Below are positions 17,178-24,642 of a stretch of 24,642 nt of DNA, piece after piece. The position numbers were made by a program, and so were the translations under genes. The notes under the pieces were generated by a model. It was not told the DNA's origin. It did no database searches and was given only the letters and a program-made list of their open reading frames with translations. The DNA is taken from NCBI GenBank assembly GCA_024277285.1, contig JAJRVM010000141.1, positions 1 through 24,642 of the forward strand, given 5' to 3'. Every line of letters begins with the position of its first letter. The first letter of the stretch is position 1. The stretch comes from Planctomycetota bacterium. Its GTDB lineage: Bacteria; Planctomycetota; Planctomycetia; Pirellulales; Pirellulaceae.

Positions 17178-17764
17178 ACCTAGAGTCTCCGAAGTGGAAG
17201 TAGAAGAGGATGAACAGTTGCGTTTGTTATGCCACAGGGGAACACGAGATGCAATCGTTGGTCACGTTATTTGCCCACACGCACCTTAACCGTAAAGGAG
17301 CCGAGTGTGTCGGTCCTGGGGGGGGGGGAGAGTTGTGCCTGTACTTGATGAAGTTGCAAGGCGATGTCGGCTCGGCAGTTCAGCCCAGGAAAGAGTATCA
17401 CAATCTATCGCTGCGAGCCATGGTGCCGCTGGGGGCAGACCGATTCGGCATGGGAATGTAGCTCCAACGCTTGCAGTTGCTGCCAACGATCATCGGGAAT
17501 GCTGAAATGAAACGGACACGAGAATCCCACGCACCTTGGGGTGAGAATTTGCCCTTCTCTCCCGTTGCGCTCATGGACGACGCGTCTGGTGGTGCTCCTT
17601 GGAGGGCAAAGGAAATGATGGGCAAAAAAGAACAGAACGGTCCATGTCCTTCTTGCCTGTGGCATTGCTGCCCTCGGCTGCTAGCTGCTTGCGCGCGGCA
17701 CCTCCGAAAACGTTACCAACGAATCGCGCATTGATCACGCAGTGCCGAACGGCTCATGAGATAA
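17178..17764. other. Repeat-bearing spacer
   Basis: Nearly 590 nt with no convincing gene. It holds an uninterrupted run of eleven G (17318-17328) and the second copy of the palindromic element (17548-17619 plus flank to about 17635). Open frames on either strand here are short, lack ribosome binding sites and run through the repeat. Confidence 0.6.
17548..17635. repeat. Palindromic repeat element, copy 2 (inverted)
   Basis: 17548-17619 is the reverse complement of 1-72 with three differences. The right end gggcaaaggaaatgatgggc matches the right end of copy 1 in the same orientation, because the element's ends are palindromic. The two copies are 17.5 kb apart in opposite orientation. Confidence 0.8.
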
Positions 17765-20700
17765 TTATCGTTTCGCTAACTGTTTGATCGCTTTTTCGGC
17801 AACCGTTCTCTGGCTATTCGAGGCGGACTTGCTCGAGATTACTCGGTGATACAGCTTCTTTGCTTCGTCCGCACGACCAGCCGCCGCCAGCGTGTTACCC
17901 TTGGAGACCAACATTTCGTGCAGCCAGAATCCTTTTTGTTTTTCAAAGTCGATCACGTTGTATAGACCGAGTGCGGTGGCGAAGTGTCCTTGCCTCGTCA
18001 ATATGGCCGCAGCGCGTTCCAGGCTGCGGAATTCGTCCGCAGCGCCGATTCGTTTTTTGCCTTGGACATTGTTCAAGTAGATGGGCAACGCGCCGGCTTC
18101 GTCGTTAAGGTTGGCCGCACGGTTATGCGCCATGATCGTACGAATACGCAACGGAACCTGCGTGCCAGGCGTGTAGTTTAATGCCGTCAGGAAATCGGCG
18201 TTCGCCTTGGCGCCATTTTTTGTAAAGTAAAACGCTTTGCCTCGCGCGAATGCGCCCTCGCCAATTTGCCAGAACGGCCATTGGTTCAGATCTTCGGTCT
18301 CGTATTGTGCGACGATCTCATGCCACTTGCGCTGCGCTGCGAGAATCTGCATGCGCGTGGTCTTTGCGATAGCATCGATCGGAATCTGTCCGGCAAGTGC
18401 GTTTGCTTGCTCAAAGTTATTGAGGTTGCACGCACAGCGCGCCGCCTGTTGAAGTGCGACCGATTTCTGAAGGCCGGTGATGTTATCGGGGTTAGTGACG
18501 TTGCGATAGGCGAGTAGCGATTCTTGCCATTTGCGTTTGCGGGCCAGTTGTGCGGCAGTTCGATTGCCAATGATATAATCAGTGACGGTTGGATCGGCGG
18601 GAAACTTGTGCGATAGGCCAGCGTAGAAGTAGGCAAACTTCATCGGGACATGAAACCCGCTTTGGCCGGTCGGCGAGTAGGCGGAGAATTCAGAAGCATT
18701 GTCGCGAACGCGCTGGCGACAGACGTTTATAAACCATGGTAAACTCTGTGTTGGTTTGCGACCGACCACTTGATGGAGTGGATCGTTCTTGTCCTTGGTT
18801 ATGGGGATGCGAATCTCGACCGTCCAGTGATCGGGCTCGATTTGCGTGGCGACTTCGGCTTCGGGCGACCAGTTGAACCACTGCTGCCGTGGCACGCCGC
18901 GATCGAGTGCGACCAGTGCGCCTGCCGGATTGACGGCGATCTGATAGTAGCTGTGCGAGTCGGTGGCGATTTCGATTTCGATTGTGTCTCCATACCAGAT
19001 TGCCTGATCGCCATTCTTCTCGGTCGCGATATTCAGTGGCTCATCGAGCTGTTCTTCGCAGCGAATGGCAAAATAGAGATTGTTACCGATCCACTCCGCC
19101 ATGAATCGCGTCCCGTATGTTGGCAGTCGACCGGTTTGCAATTCGCGCAGTCGACCGACGGATGCAACGGGAATACTGCTCCACGGGCCGTCATTGAGTT
19201 TTCCATCAATCACGATCGTGCCACGTTGTTTCGCGCCGCTGACCAACCGCAGAGCAGGAACGAGGCCACGTTTCTGGGCAAGTTGTCTTGCCTTGTTGCG
19301 CAAGCCGTTAAGATAGTTGTCGATCAGTTGGATCCGCTGGCCGTAAAGGGAATCGTTCGAAACGGCGCCCTTGGCTTTAGCAAACAGCATCAGCGCGTGA
19401 CTGGCCAGCGCGCCATCTTTCTCCATCTCATGCCAGTGTTGCTCGCAGTAGGAAAAGAACTTCGTCATTTCGGGGGCTGCCGGTCCGTAAAAGTTCTCGA
19501 CGTACTCGTCGAAAAGCGCTCCCGCATCCTGATCTTTTCCGCCCCAGTACATACGTGCCGTGAAATAGAGCAGGAAGTGGTTGTAGCCGATCGCGTTCTC
19601 CTTGAAGTCCATGGTAATCCAGATATCTTCGCCGCGCGACTGCCGCTTCGTTTCGTTAATGCTTTCGCCCAACCGTCTTGGAATGTACGCAGGTAGGTAG
19701 AACCCGCGTCCCGTAAACGGGTAGTTCTCAAAGATCTCGACCAGGTTATTAGTCTTTTCTTGCCAAGCCGCGCGCAGGCGACGCAATGCTTCGCGTTCGA
19801 TCGACAAGGGTCTTCGCCCGCCGACGATGATCACTTGAACGTTGGGTTCCAACTTCTCAATGTTAGAAGGGGGCTCTGTGTAAACCCCGTAAGCACAATT
19901 GGAAATCTTCTTGCCGGGATGCGACTTTCCAACTTCCTTTGCGACACGGTTCACGAAATCCCAAACGTAATTCGACAACAGACCACGCGGCCCCAGTTCC
20001 GGTGACTCTTTGCCCACGCACCGTTCACATTGACAGATGGATGTGTAGCCGTCGGGCGGCATGATTGACACGACGCCCATATCAAAGTGATCGAACTGTG
20101 CCCGCGCAAATTGGACCGTTTCGCGAAAAAGGCCCTCGTTCGAATAGCACAACTGGTTATTCTTGGTGGTCGACTGGTTTTGGCGTGTTCCACCGTACAG
20201 CGCGAACCATTCGGGATGGTTTTTCAACGTCCGTTCGTTGTCCGTCATTCCGTGCATGCCGTGGGCCGCCTGCCTTCCGTACGGCTGACGCACGCCAAGG
20301 TGAAAGCCCCACATCATCACGTCGCGGCCATAGACACCGGGCCGAAAATTCAGGATGCGCATCGGAAAATCTGGGCGCACCGTTTGGTCGATTGTCGGCA
20401 ACGTAATCGAGTCCCGCTCGGGCACGATCTCACCCAATTCTCCCGGCATGTACCAACGTACGCCGAGGCCACGCAAGAAACCGCAGACGGCATTGAATGA
20501 CCCTCGCTCGTCGTAAGTCCAGACGTGAATGTTTCCTTCCTTATCGGCTGCTTGCTCATGCTCGGTGCCGAACAGCGAGGTGGGCCCAGAGTAATGCTTG
20601 TAAAGCTGGTTGTGCATGTAGCCCCATTGCTTGCCGGTGATCGCATCCCAAGCTGCCTGCATCTTGCCGCTGCGAATATCGGCGTTACCCCGCGGCCAAG

Positions 20701-21067
20701 GCTCGATCGGAGTAAAGTCCGTATCGTCGCCGACAAGAGCAATCCACTTATCGCCAGATCGGATGCGATAAGCCCCGTATCTCAAGCCTTCATCGGTGAT
20801 GCCCAGTTTGTCCGCGTGCGAACTTCGGCCGATGAACACGCGAACAGGAACCTCCCCACTCGGCTCGGTAACAATGCTCAGCTTCGCCCCCGATATCTTC
20901 TCGATATAGGTCTGCAGTTCGCGCGCCGCCAGCCTGGTCGTGCGCGGGGGCTTCTCGGCAATTACGATTTCTGCACGCGGCTGACCACGTTCAACAAGAA
21001 AAGACTCGGCCGAGGCAGCGCCGGTCGCCATTAACGCGCCTAAAACGGCAAGCAGTCGTACTCTCAT
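17765..21067 (-). CDS. Large secreted DUF4838 protein with CBM9-like and TPR-like regions
   Basis: A 1,100-residue exported protein. ATG 21067 gives a clean signal peptide (MRVRLLAVLGALMATGAASA); TTG 21082 would add five residues. Residues 20-95 resemble the alpha-glucuronidase-type N-terminal domain (RLAARELQTYIEKISGAKL). About 235-585 is the DUF4838 region, with HPEWFALYGG, SIMPPDGY and a CQCERC motif. About 615-810 looks like a family 9-type carbohydrate-binding domain (IDGKLNDGPWSSIPV, GNNLYFAIRCEE). The rest, about 830-1100, is helical with TPR-like pairs. The architecture suggests glycan binding or hydrolysis outside the cytoplasm, though no catalytic residue is proven. A 90-codon ORF ends on its start codon. 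Confidence 0.85.
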   Translation of the reverse strand: MRVRLLAVLGALMATGAASAESFLVERGQPRAEIVIAEKPPRTTRLAARELQTYIEKISGAKLSIVTEPSGEVPVRVFIGRSSHADKLGITDEGLRYGAYRIRSGDKWIALVGDDTDFTPIEPWPRGNADIRSGKMQAAWDAITGKQWGYMHNQLYKHYSGPTSLFGTEHEQAADKEGNIHVWTYDERGSFNAVCGFLRGLGVRWYMPGELGEIVPERDSITLPTIDQTVRPDFPMRILNFRPGVYGRDVMMWGFHLGVRQPYGRQAAHGMHGMTDNERTLKNHPEWFALYGGTRQNQSTTKNNQLCYSNEGLFRETVQFARAQFDHFDMGVVSIMPPDGYTSICQCERCVGKESPELGPRGLLSNYVWDFVNRVAKEVGKSHPGKKISNCAYGVYTEPPSNIEKLEPNVQVIIVGGRRPLSIEREALRRLRAAWQEKTNNLVEIFENYPFTGRGFYLPAYIPRRLGESINETKRQSRGEDIWITMDFKENAIGYNHFLLYFTARMYWGGKDQDAGALFDEYVENFYGPAAPEMTKFFSYCEQHWHEMEKDGALASHALMLFAKAKGAVSNDSLYGQRIQLIDNYLNGLRNKARQLAQKRGLVPALRLVSGAKQRGTIVIDGKLNDGPWSSIPVASVGRLRELQTGRLPTYGTRFMAEWIGNNLYFAIRCEEQLDEPLNIATEKNGDQAIWYGDTIEIEIATDSHSYYQIAVNPAGALVALDRGVPRQQWFNWSPEAEVATQIEPDHWTVEIRIPITKDKNDPLHQVVGRKPTQSLPWFINVCRQRVRDNASEFSAYSPTGQSGFHVPMKFAYFYAGLSHKFPADPTVTDYIIGNRTAAQLARKRKWQESLLAYRNVTNPDNITGLQKSVALQQAARCACNLNNFEQANALAGQIPIDAIAKTTRMQILAAQRKWHEIVAQYETEDLNQWPFWQIGEGAFARGKAFYFTKNGAKANADFLTALNYTPGTQVPLRIRTIMAHNRAANLNDEAGALPIYLNNVQGKKRIGAADEFRSLERAAAILTRQGHFATALGLYNVIDFEKQKGFWLHEMLVSKGNTLAAAGRADEAKKLYHRVISSKSASNSQRTVAEKAIKQLAKR

Positions 21068-21336
21068 GATTCGTCTCGACAACGTGAGTCAGTGGCGCGT
21101 CCCGTCAATATCGTCCGTCCATCCTTGCTCGGTAGCAACGTTTCCGTGTTCTCTATGAGCTGTATCGTCGAATCAGAGTCCAATATGCGCTGGACATGAA
21201 GTGCGCGTCCACGTTCCAGCCAAATAATTTCGCCCCAGCCATGAATCGATGATGTGCCAGCGGCAGCTTCCAATTCGGACCAGCCGTCGAGTCGACGAAG
21301 CACATCGGTAGCCACGATCGCTGCGAGTGTAATCAA
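21064..21336 (-). CDS. Possible small protein coupled to the DUF4838 gene
   Basis: A 90-codon ORF from TTG 21336, ending in TGA that overlaps the ATG of the DUF4838 gene (ATGA). The product (ITLAAIVATDVLRRLDGW...HGWGEIIWLERGRALHVQRIL...) has no domain I recognise and a fairly natural residue mix. A TATAGT hexamer lies about 20 nt upstream on the same strand. The start has no strong ribosome binding site. It may be a real coupled gene, the remnant of a longer one, or a leader. The overlap is the main argument for it. Confidence 0.3.
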   Translation of the reverse strand: MITLAAIVATDVLRRLDGWSELEAAAGTSSIHGWGEIIWLERGRALHVQRILDSDSTIQLIENTETLLPSKDGRTILTGRATDSRCRDES

Positions 21337-21742
21337 CGTACCGGCCGCTTAGACTATAACGCAGGTAAGGAGCGGTTGCTACGTTTCGTCCTTTCGGGAG
21401 ATACCGTCGGCAGTCGACCGACACTGATATGTGTTAGCACCGATTCGAGTGTGAAGCCGAGTGATGGATCGGGAAACGGTCTTCCTGTTGAAGAACCCTG
21501 CTGCCGATGGCGGATGCTTGGAAAACTTAGCGGAGCTTATTAGAAATGGTGTATTTCCCAACCGTGCCGGTGCTTTCGAATTGCCATCCCGTCGTTTTTC
21601 CCGTTGCTGGATCAACACCCGTAACATCGCGGTATCGAGTCAGTTGAGCAGTGATGAGATGATGTGAATAGACCGCAGCCATTGTGTCTTTCAAAATCCG
21701 TAACAGTTTAGCCGAATGAAGTAATGTCGCTTTCAAGAGACT
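21337..21742. other. Spacer without a clear gene
   Basis: About 400 nt with short open frames on both strands. The most protein-like is a 51-codon - strand frame, ATG near 21682 to stop 21527 (RDVTGVDPATGKTTGWQFES), but it has no ribosome binding site and no family match. I annotate nothing firm. Confidence 0.4.
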
Positions 21743-21763
21743 CCCATGGGCTTGTCCCATGGG
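21743..21763. repeat. CCCATGGG hairpin
   Basis: cccatggg, cttgt, cccatggg: two copies of an octamer that is itself palindromic, so they form a perfect 8-bp stem with a 5-nt loop. No T-run follows on either strand. Confidence 0.85.
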
Positions 21764-21806
21764 TGAAAACGCCTGGTGAGCTACCCGCGATGCCAGCTAC
21801 TCCTCT

Positions 21807-21845
21807 CCTTCCCTCCTCGCCGCCTTCGGCGGCGGGGAGGGAAGG
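21807..21845. repeat. Very strong 18-bp hairpin with 3-nt loop
   Basis: ccttccctcctcgccgcc (21807-21824), loop ttc, then ggcggcggggagggaagg (21828-21845). All 18 positions pair, with one T-G wobble. It lies 30 nt beyond the stop of the 42-codon - strand ORF and could end its transcript, but there is no T-run, so a repeat origin is equally likely. Confidence 0.85.
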
Positions 21846-21874
21846 GGGCCGTGGATGTGGGGGGGAGTGGGACG

Positions 21875-22003
21875 TCACGGGTAGCCTACCAATCCTCTTC
21901 CCCCACCGCACAAGACGCTGATCCCTACGAAACCGGACACGAAGGCTGACAGGGCACCCAGCAGAATGCCTGCGAACAGTGCCCCTACCGACCGTTTCTT
22001 CAT
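21875..22003 (-). CDS. Putative 42-residue single-helix membrane peptide
   Basis: ATG 22003 is preceded by GAGGTG with 5-6 nt spacing (minus-strand gaggtgccaccatg), a good ribosome binding site. The product begins MKKRSVGALFAGILLGALSA and ends LVGYP before TGA at 21875-21877. Two lysines and an arginine precede a helix of about 28 residues rich in small residues (GALFAGILLG, FVSGFVG), fitting a small inner-membrane protein that packs against itself or a partner. I know no homologue. It stands alone between spacers, with strong hairpins downstream. Confidence 0.45.
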   Translation of the reverse strand: MKKRSVGALFAGILLGALSAFVSGFVGISVLCGGGRGLVGYP

Positions 22004-22438
22004 GGTGGCACCTCGTCATTTCTTTGGACTCATGTTGTCACGTCACACGCCCTCAACATCATCTTCAACGACTTCTCATCCGCCAAGTGATGTTCGATAC
22101 CATCCCCGAACACGGAGATCAGTTCGGAGGACGAGAATGACCTATAACGACGTATAATCGTGACGTAAACCGACGTGGACACTTTGACCCTCAATACTGA
22201 ATCAACACGCCACCACCCTCCACGAGCCAAGTGCCATTTGTGTTATCCGGCACCAGAGTTAGATCGGGGGACGATGTTTGCACTCGGGGGCGATGTTGGG
22301 TTAAGATTCTCTATGGGTAAGCGGTTGGAAAGTTAAATGAAAGAAGTTACAGTCCGAATTGTTCTAGGAGTCCGCCCAGTCGCTCTCGGGTTGCAGCAAC
22401 GGACTCCCTTACGACCGGATAGGAACGGGGACCAAGTC
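22004..22438. other. Spacer upstream of the aminotransferase
   Basis: About 435 nt without a gene I can support. A 66-codon - strand frame (22030-22230) has no ribosome binding site or recognisable feature. The aminotransferase frame is open back to 22337, but those 34 codons precede a complete Tat leader and are not needed. Confidence 0.45.
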
Positions 22439-23776
22439 ATGACTCGACACGGATTCACACGGCGCAAATTTCTCGCGACTGCTTCGGCTTGTACGGTTGC
22501 GGCGGTGGCCGCCGGCCCGCTCGTGGCGTCGTTGGACGTCACCAAGAAACTTGCAACGCACGGCGGGGCACCGGTACATCGGGGCGGGTGGCCCAACTGG
22601 CCAATCTGGGACACGACCGAGGACGAAGAACGCGTGCTGAAGGTGCTTCGGAGTGGCGTTTGGTCCCGGAGTGGTGTCGTTGCCGAGTTCGAGAAGAAGT
22701 ATGCCATGCTCATGGGCACGAAACGCTGCCTGGCGACGACCAACGGCACCAACGCGCTGGTCACGGCGCTTAGTGCTCTGGACATCGGCGCGGGTGACGA
22801 GGTTCTTGTCGGACCATACACGTTCGTCGCCACAGTAGACGCCATCCTCTTGGTTGGCGCGCTTCCTGTCTTCGTGGATACGGACCGAGAAACCTTTACG
22901 GTCAACCCCGACGTCATGGAAGATCGGATCACGGAGAACACGCGGGCGATCCTGCCCGTTCATATCCTTGGTTTGCCCGCCGATATGGACAAGATCACTG
23001 CCCTGGCAAAGAAGCATGATCTGAGAATCGTCGAAGACGCGTGCCAGGCGTGGATGGCGGAGTGGCGTGGGAAGAAGTGCGGGTCGATCGGGGATCTGGG
23101 CTGCTTCAGCTTCCAGAACTCGAAAAACTTCACCTGCGGGGAAGGGGGCGCCGTGATCGGCGACGATGAGCAGTTGATGGACATCTGTCACTCGTTCCAC
23201 AACTACGGCAGACCGTATGGAACGGTCTCGAGCGGGCACGGTTGCGTCCGGCTTGGGACCAAGGCCCGTATGGCCGAATACCAGGCAGCTATCTTGCTCG
23301 CACAGATGGAACGTCTGGAGGAGCAAACCGCCCGTCGAGTCGAAAACGCAGCTTACCTCACCGCAAAGCTCAAGCCGATTCCGGGGATCGTCCCGCACAA
23401 GCTGTGTGACGGCGTGACGCGAGCTGCTTATCATATGTACTCTTTCCGGTACCTGCAGGAGCAGTTTGGCGGCGTGCCGCGGAGCAAATTTCTTCACGCC
23501 CTCTCAGCGGAGGGCGTGCCTTGCAGCGGTGGCTACTCGCCGCTCAACAGACACGACTTCCTTGAACACACGTTTCAGTCCAAGAACTTCAAGAAGATGT
23601 ACTCGACGAAGCAGATCGAAAGAGCGAGGCAGATGAGTGAGTGCCCCGAAAACGACCGTCTCTGCTCCGAGGCCGTTTGGTTCTTCCAAAGCCTTCTTCT
23701 CGGCTCGCGAGAAGACATGGATGATATCGCGAACGCCATCGAGAAGATCTACGAGAATCGTGATCAGCTAACTTGA
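22439..23776 (+). CDS. DegT/DnrJ/EryC1-family PLP aminotransferase with Tat leader
   Basis: A 445-residue PLP-dependent enzyme of the sugar aminotransferase (AHBA synthase-like) family. ATG 22439 follows a purine-rich GGAACGGGGACC. Residues 6-30 are a twin-arginine leader: TRRKFLATASACTVAAVAAGP. The catalytic domain has the family landmarks: GTNAL near 103-107, PYTFVAT near 126-132, VEDACQA with the PLP-binding aspartate near 200, and SFQNSKNFTCGEGGAV with the Schiff-base lysine at about 229. AAYHMYSFRY and GVPCSGGYSPLNR match the C-terminal substrate region. Cytoplasmic relatives make amino sugars; the Tat leader suggests export of the folded holoenzyme. No sugar biosynthesis partners are adjacent. 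A hairpin at 23779-23806 may end the transcript. Confidence 0.88.
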   Translation: MTRHGFTRRKFLATASACTVAAVAAGPLVASLDVTKKLATHGGAPVHRGGWPNWPIWDTTEDEERVLKVLRSGVWSRSGVVAEFEKKYAMLMGTKRCLATTNGTNALVTALSALDIGAGDEVLVGPYTFVATVDAILLVGALPVFVDTDRETFTVNPDVMEDRITENTRAILPVHILGLPADMDKITALAKKHDLRIVEDACQAWMAEWRGKKCGSIGDLGCFSFQNSKNFTCGEGGAVIGDDEQLMDICHSFHNYGRPYGTVSSGHGCVRLGTKARMAEYQAAILLAQMERLEEQTARRVENAAYLTAKLKPIPGIVPHKLCDGVTRAAYHMYSFRYLQEQFGGVPRSKFLHALSAEGVPCSGGYSPLNRHDFLEHTFQSKNFKKMYSTKQIERARQMSECPENDRLCSEAVWFFQSLLLGSREDMDDIANAIEKIYENRDQLT

Positions 23777-23778
23777 TT

Positions 23779-23806
23779 GAAAAGAGCGGGGACCCTGTCT
23801 CTTTTC
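23779..23806 (+). terminator. Hairpin after the aminotransferase
   Basis: gaaaagag (23779-23786) pairs perfectly with ctcttttc (23799-23806), with ggg/ccc possible inside the 12-nt loop. It starts three nt after the stop codon, and the TCTTTT in the right arm could give a weak U-run. The core ggggaccctgtc also resembles a common dispersed repeat, so this may be a repeat used as a terminator. Confidence 0.45.
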
Positions 23807-23848
23807 CATTATCGGTACGCCGTAGCAACGTTAAGCATTACGCGTCTC

Positions 23849-24000
23849 ATGTCCTACATAAGGCGATATTACGCAAGTGCTTTCGGGCTTTGCCTGATAG
23901 CTGTCGTGTTTATCCTCCTAACATCCTCTGCAAACAGAGACATGGGCATCGGGCGGACTACTTTTGCCATTGGCGGTCCAATTCTAGTCATCGCCGCAGG
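23849..24000 (+). pseudogene. Membrane-protein-like fragment fused to a Toprim remnant
   Basis: From ATG 23849 the frame reads MSYIRRYYASAFGLCLIAVV, then a short loop (NRDMGIGR) and a second hydrophobic stretch (AIGGPILVIAAG). After about 24000 it continues only as the out-of-frame shadow of the Toprim gene. The start of a small two-helix membrane protein therefore appears cut off by the junction. There is no clear ribosome binding site. The fragment is short enough that chance cannot be excluded. Confidence 0.3.
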
Positions 24001-24642
24001 ACGGGCACCGGAGCATGGGCGGTGGCGGTGCCATCGACCTGGTGATGCACCTGGCCGATCTCGATGCCAGCGCCGCGGTGGTATGGCTGGAGCAGCACTG
24101 GTCTGCCGGCCATGCCGCCGCTGGCATCACGGCGTCTCAATCTTCAGGCAGCCAGCACGCTGCTTCTTCAGCTACTCCGACGAACCGAACAGGAATAGGT
24201 ACGTTGCGTTTGCCAGATCGCGACCCCTCCAAGCTTCGTCGAGTGCGGAATTATCTCACCCAGCACCGCAACCTCTCATCGTTGGTGCTTGAGCCGCTGA
24301 TTGAAGCTGGCAAGCTGTATGCCGACAACCGCGGCAATGCCGTCTTTCTGTTGGTCGCGGGAAAGGCGAATCGGCCTGTCGGCGCCGAGTTGCGTGGAGC
24401 CGGTGCGCGTGTGTGGCGCGGCATGGCGCCGGGCACTCGCAAGAACTCGGGTTACTTCTGGGTCGGCGCACAAGGCCCAACGCGGGTCGTACTCGGTGAA
24501 TCGGCCATCGATGCCATCAGCTGTTACATGCTCTATCCTGACCGAGTCTGCATCTCTACCTCGGGAGCATGCCCCAACCCTCTCTGGCTCCGCGCGATTC
24601 TCGATCGCGGTTATGAAGTCGACTGTGGCTTCGACGCGGACC
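23988..24642 (+). CDS. DUF3991/Toprim primase-like protein, 5' truncated, continues past window
   Basis: The frame is open from just after TAG 23985-23987 to the window end; the first ATG is 24015. It starts inside a CHC2-type zinc-finger domain (SMGGGGAIDLVMHLADLDA), lacking the zinc-binding part. A DUF3991 segment follows (LRRVRNYLTQHRNLSSLVLEPLI...GNAVFLL), then the Toprim nucleotidyl-transfer domain (VVLGESAIDAISCYML, with the catalytic glutamate, and GFDAD with the acidic D-x-D). Such proteins are DNA-primase-like and are usually found on plasmids, integrative elements and other mobile DNA. Other frames upstream of 23988 do not encode the missing zinc finger, so the gene is probably a remnant. 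The 3' end is not visible. Confidence 0.75.

Noticed and set aside
17405..17665. Possible transposase remnant next to repeat copy 2
   Set aside because: No catalytic DDE or tyrosine motif and no inverted ends around the frame. The resemblance to the left-edge frame comes only from the shared repeat.
21379..21760. Overlapping minus-strand frames, including one with GVDPATGKTTGWQF
   Set aside because: Short, without ribosome binding sites, and overlapping in different frames. Could be relics, but I cannot support a gene.
22030..22230. 66-codon minus-strand frame upstream of the aminotransferase
   Set aside because: No start signal and no recognisable sequence; a chance frame is more likely.
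22337..22438. 34-codon extension of the aminotransferase
   Set aside because: It would bury the Tat leader inside the protein. ATG 22439 gives a complete leader.

Overview
The window looks like chromosomal DNA from a planctomycete, most likely Pirellulales-like. I infer this from family content, not from a marker gene. The secreted proteins carry planctomycete-style family signatures: a PQQ-like propeller opening with WPCWRGP, a DUF4838 protein, an exported beta-helix protein, and a TolC-like lipoprotein grouped with several HlyD-like adaptors. Genes are separated by long spacers rich in palindromic repeats. No rRNA, tRNA or CRISPR array was seen.

Left part (1-13.2 kb, all + strand) is an envelope and export block. 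After about 0.7 kb of repeat-bearing non-coding DNA come a DcaP-like outer-membrane porin (712-2226), a secreted PQQ-like beta-propeller protein (2412-3734) and a large TolC-like lipoprotein (3965-6700). An extended -10 promoter lies near 6860. It is followed by three tandem, overlapping HlyD/MacA-type adaptor genes (7104-11626) and a MacB/FtsX-type permease (11911-13227). Together these form a tripartite ABC-type export system: outer-membrane duct, adaptors and permease. The ATPase normally encoded beside such a permease is absent, and a 284-nt spacer holding an imperfect palindrome lies where it would be expected.

Middle part (13.3-21.3 kb, - strand) holds a four-helix membrane protein, a 300-nt cluster of hairpins, a secreted parallel beta-helix protein (14257-16464), a small secreted beta-rich protein (16686-17177) and a 1,100-residue DUF4838/CBM9-like/TPR protein (17765-21067). 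The large secreted proteins suggest polysaccharide binding or breakdown outside the cytoplasm. A 90-codon ORF stops on the start codon of the DUF4838 gene in an ATGA overlap.

Right part (21.3-24.6 kb) is looser. It has strong hairpins, a 42-codon membrane-peptide ORF on the - strand with a good ribosome binding site (21875-22003), and a DegT/DnrJ/EryC1 aminotransferase with a Tat-type leader (22439-23776). Past 23.8 kb it enters what looks like mobile or accessory DNA: a membrane-protein-like fragment abuts a DUF3991/Toprim gene that lacks its zinc-finger N-terminus and runs off the window.

A 72-nt palindromic element occurs at 1-72 and, inverted, at 17548-17619 (69 of 72 bases identical), bracketing most of the window. 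The points most worth a second look are the ATPase-less triple-adaptor export operon, the truncated Toprim junction, the Tat-exported aminotransferase and the repeat families in the spacers.
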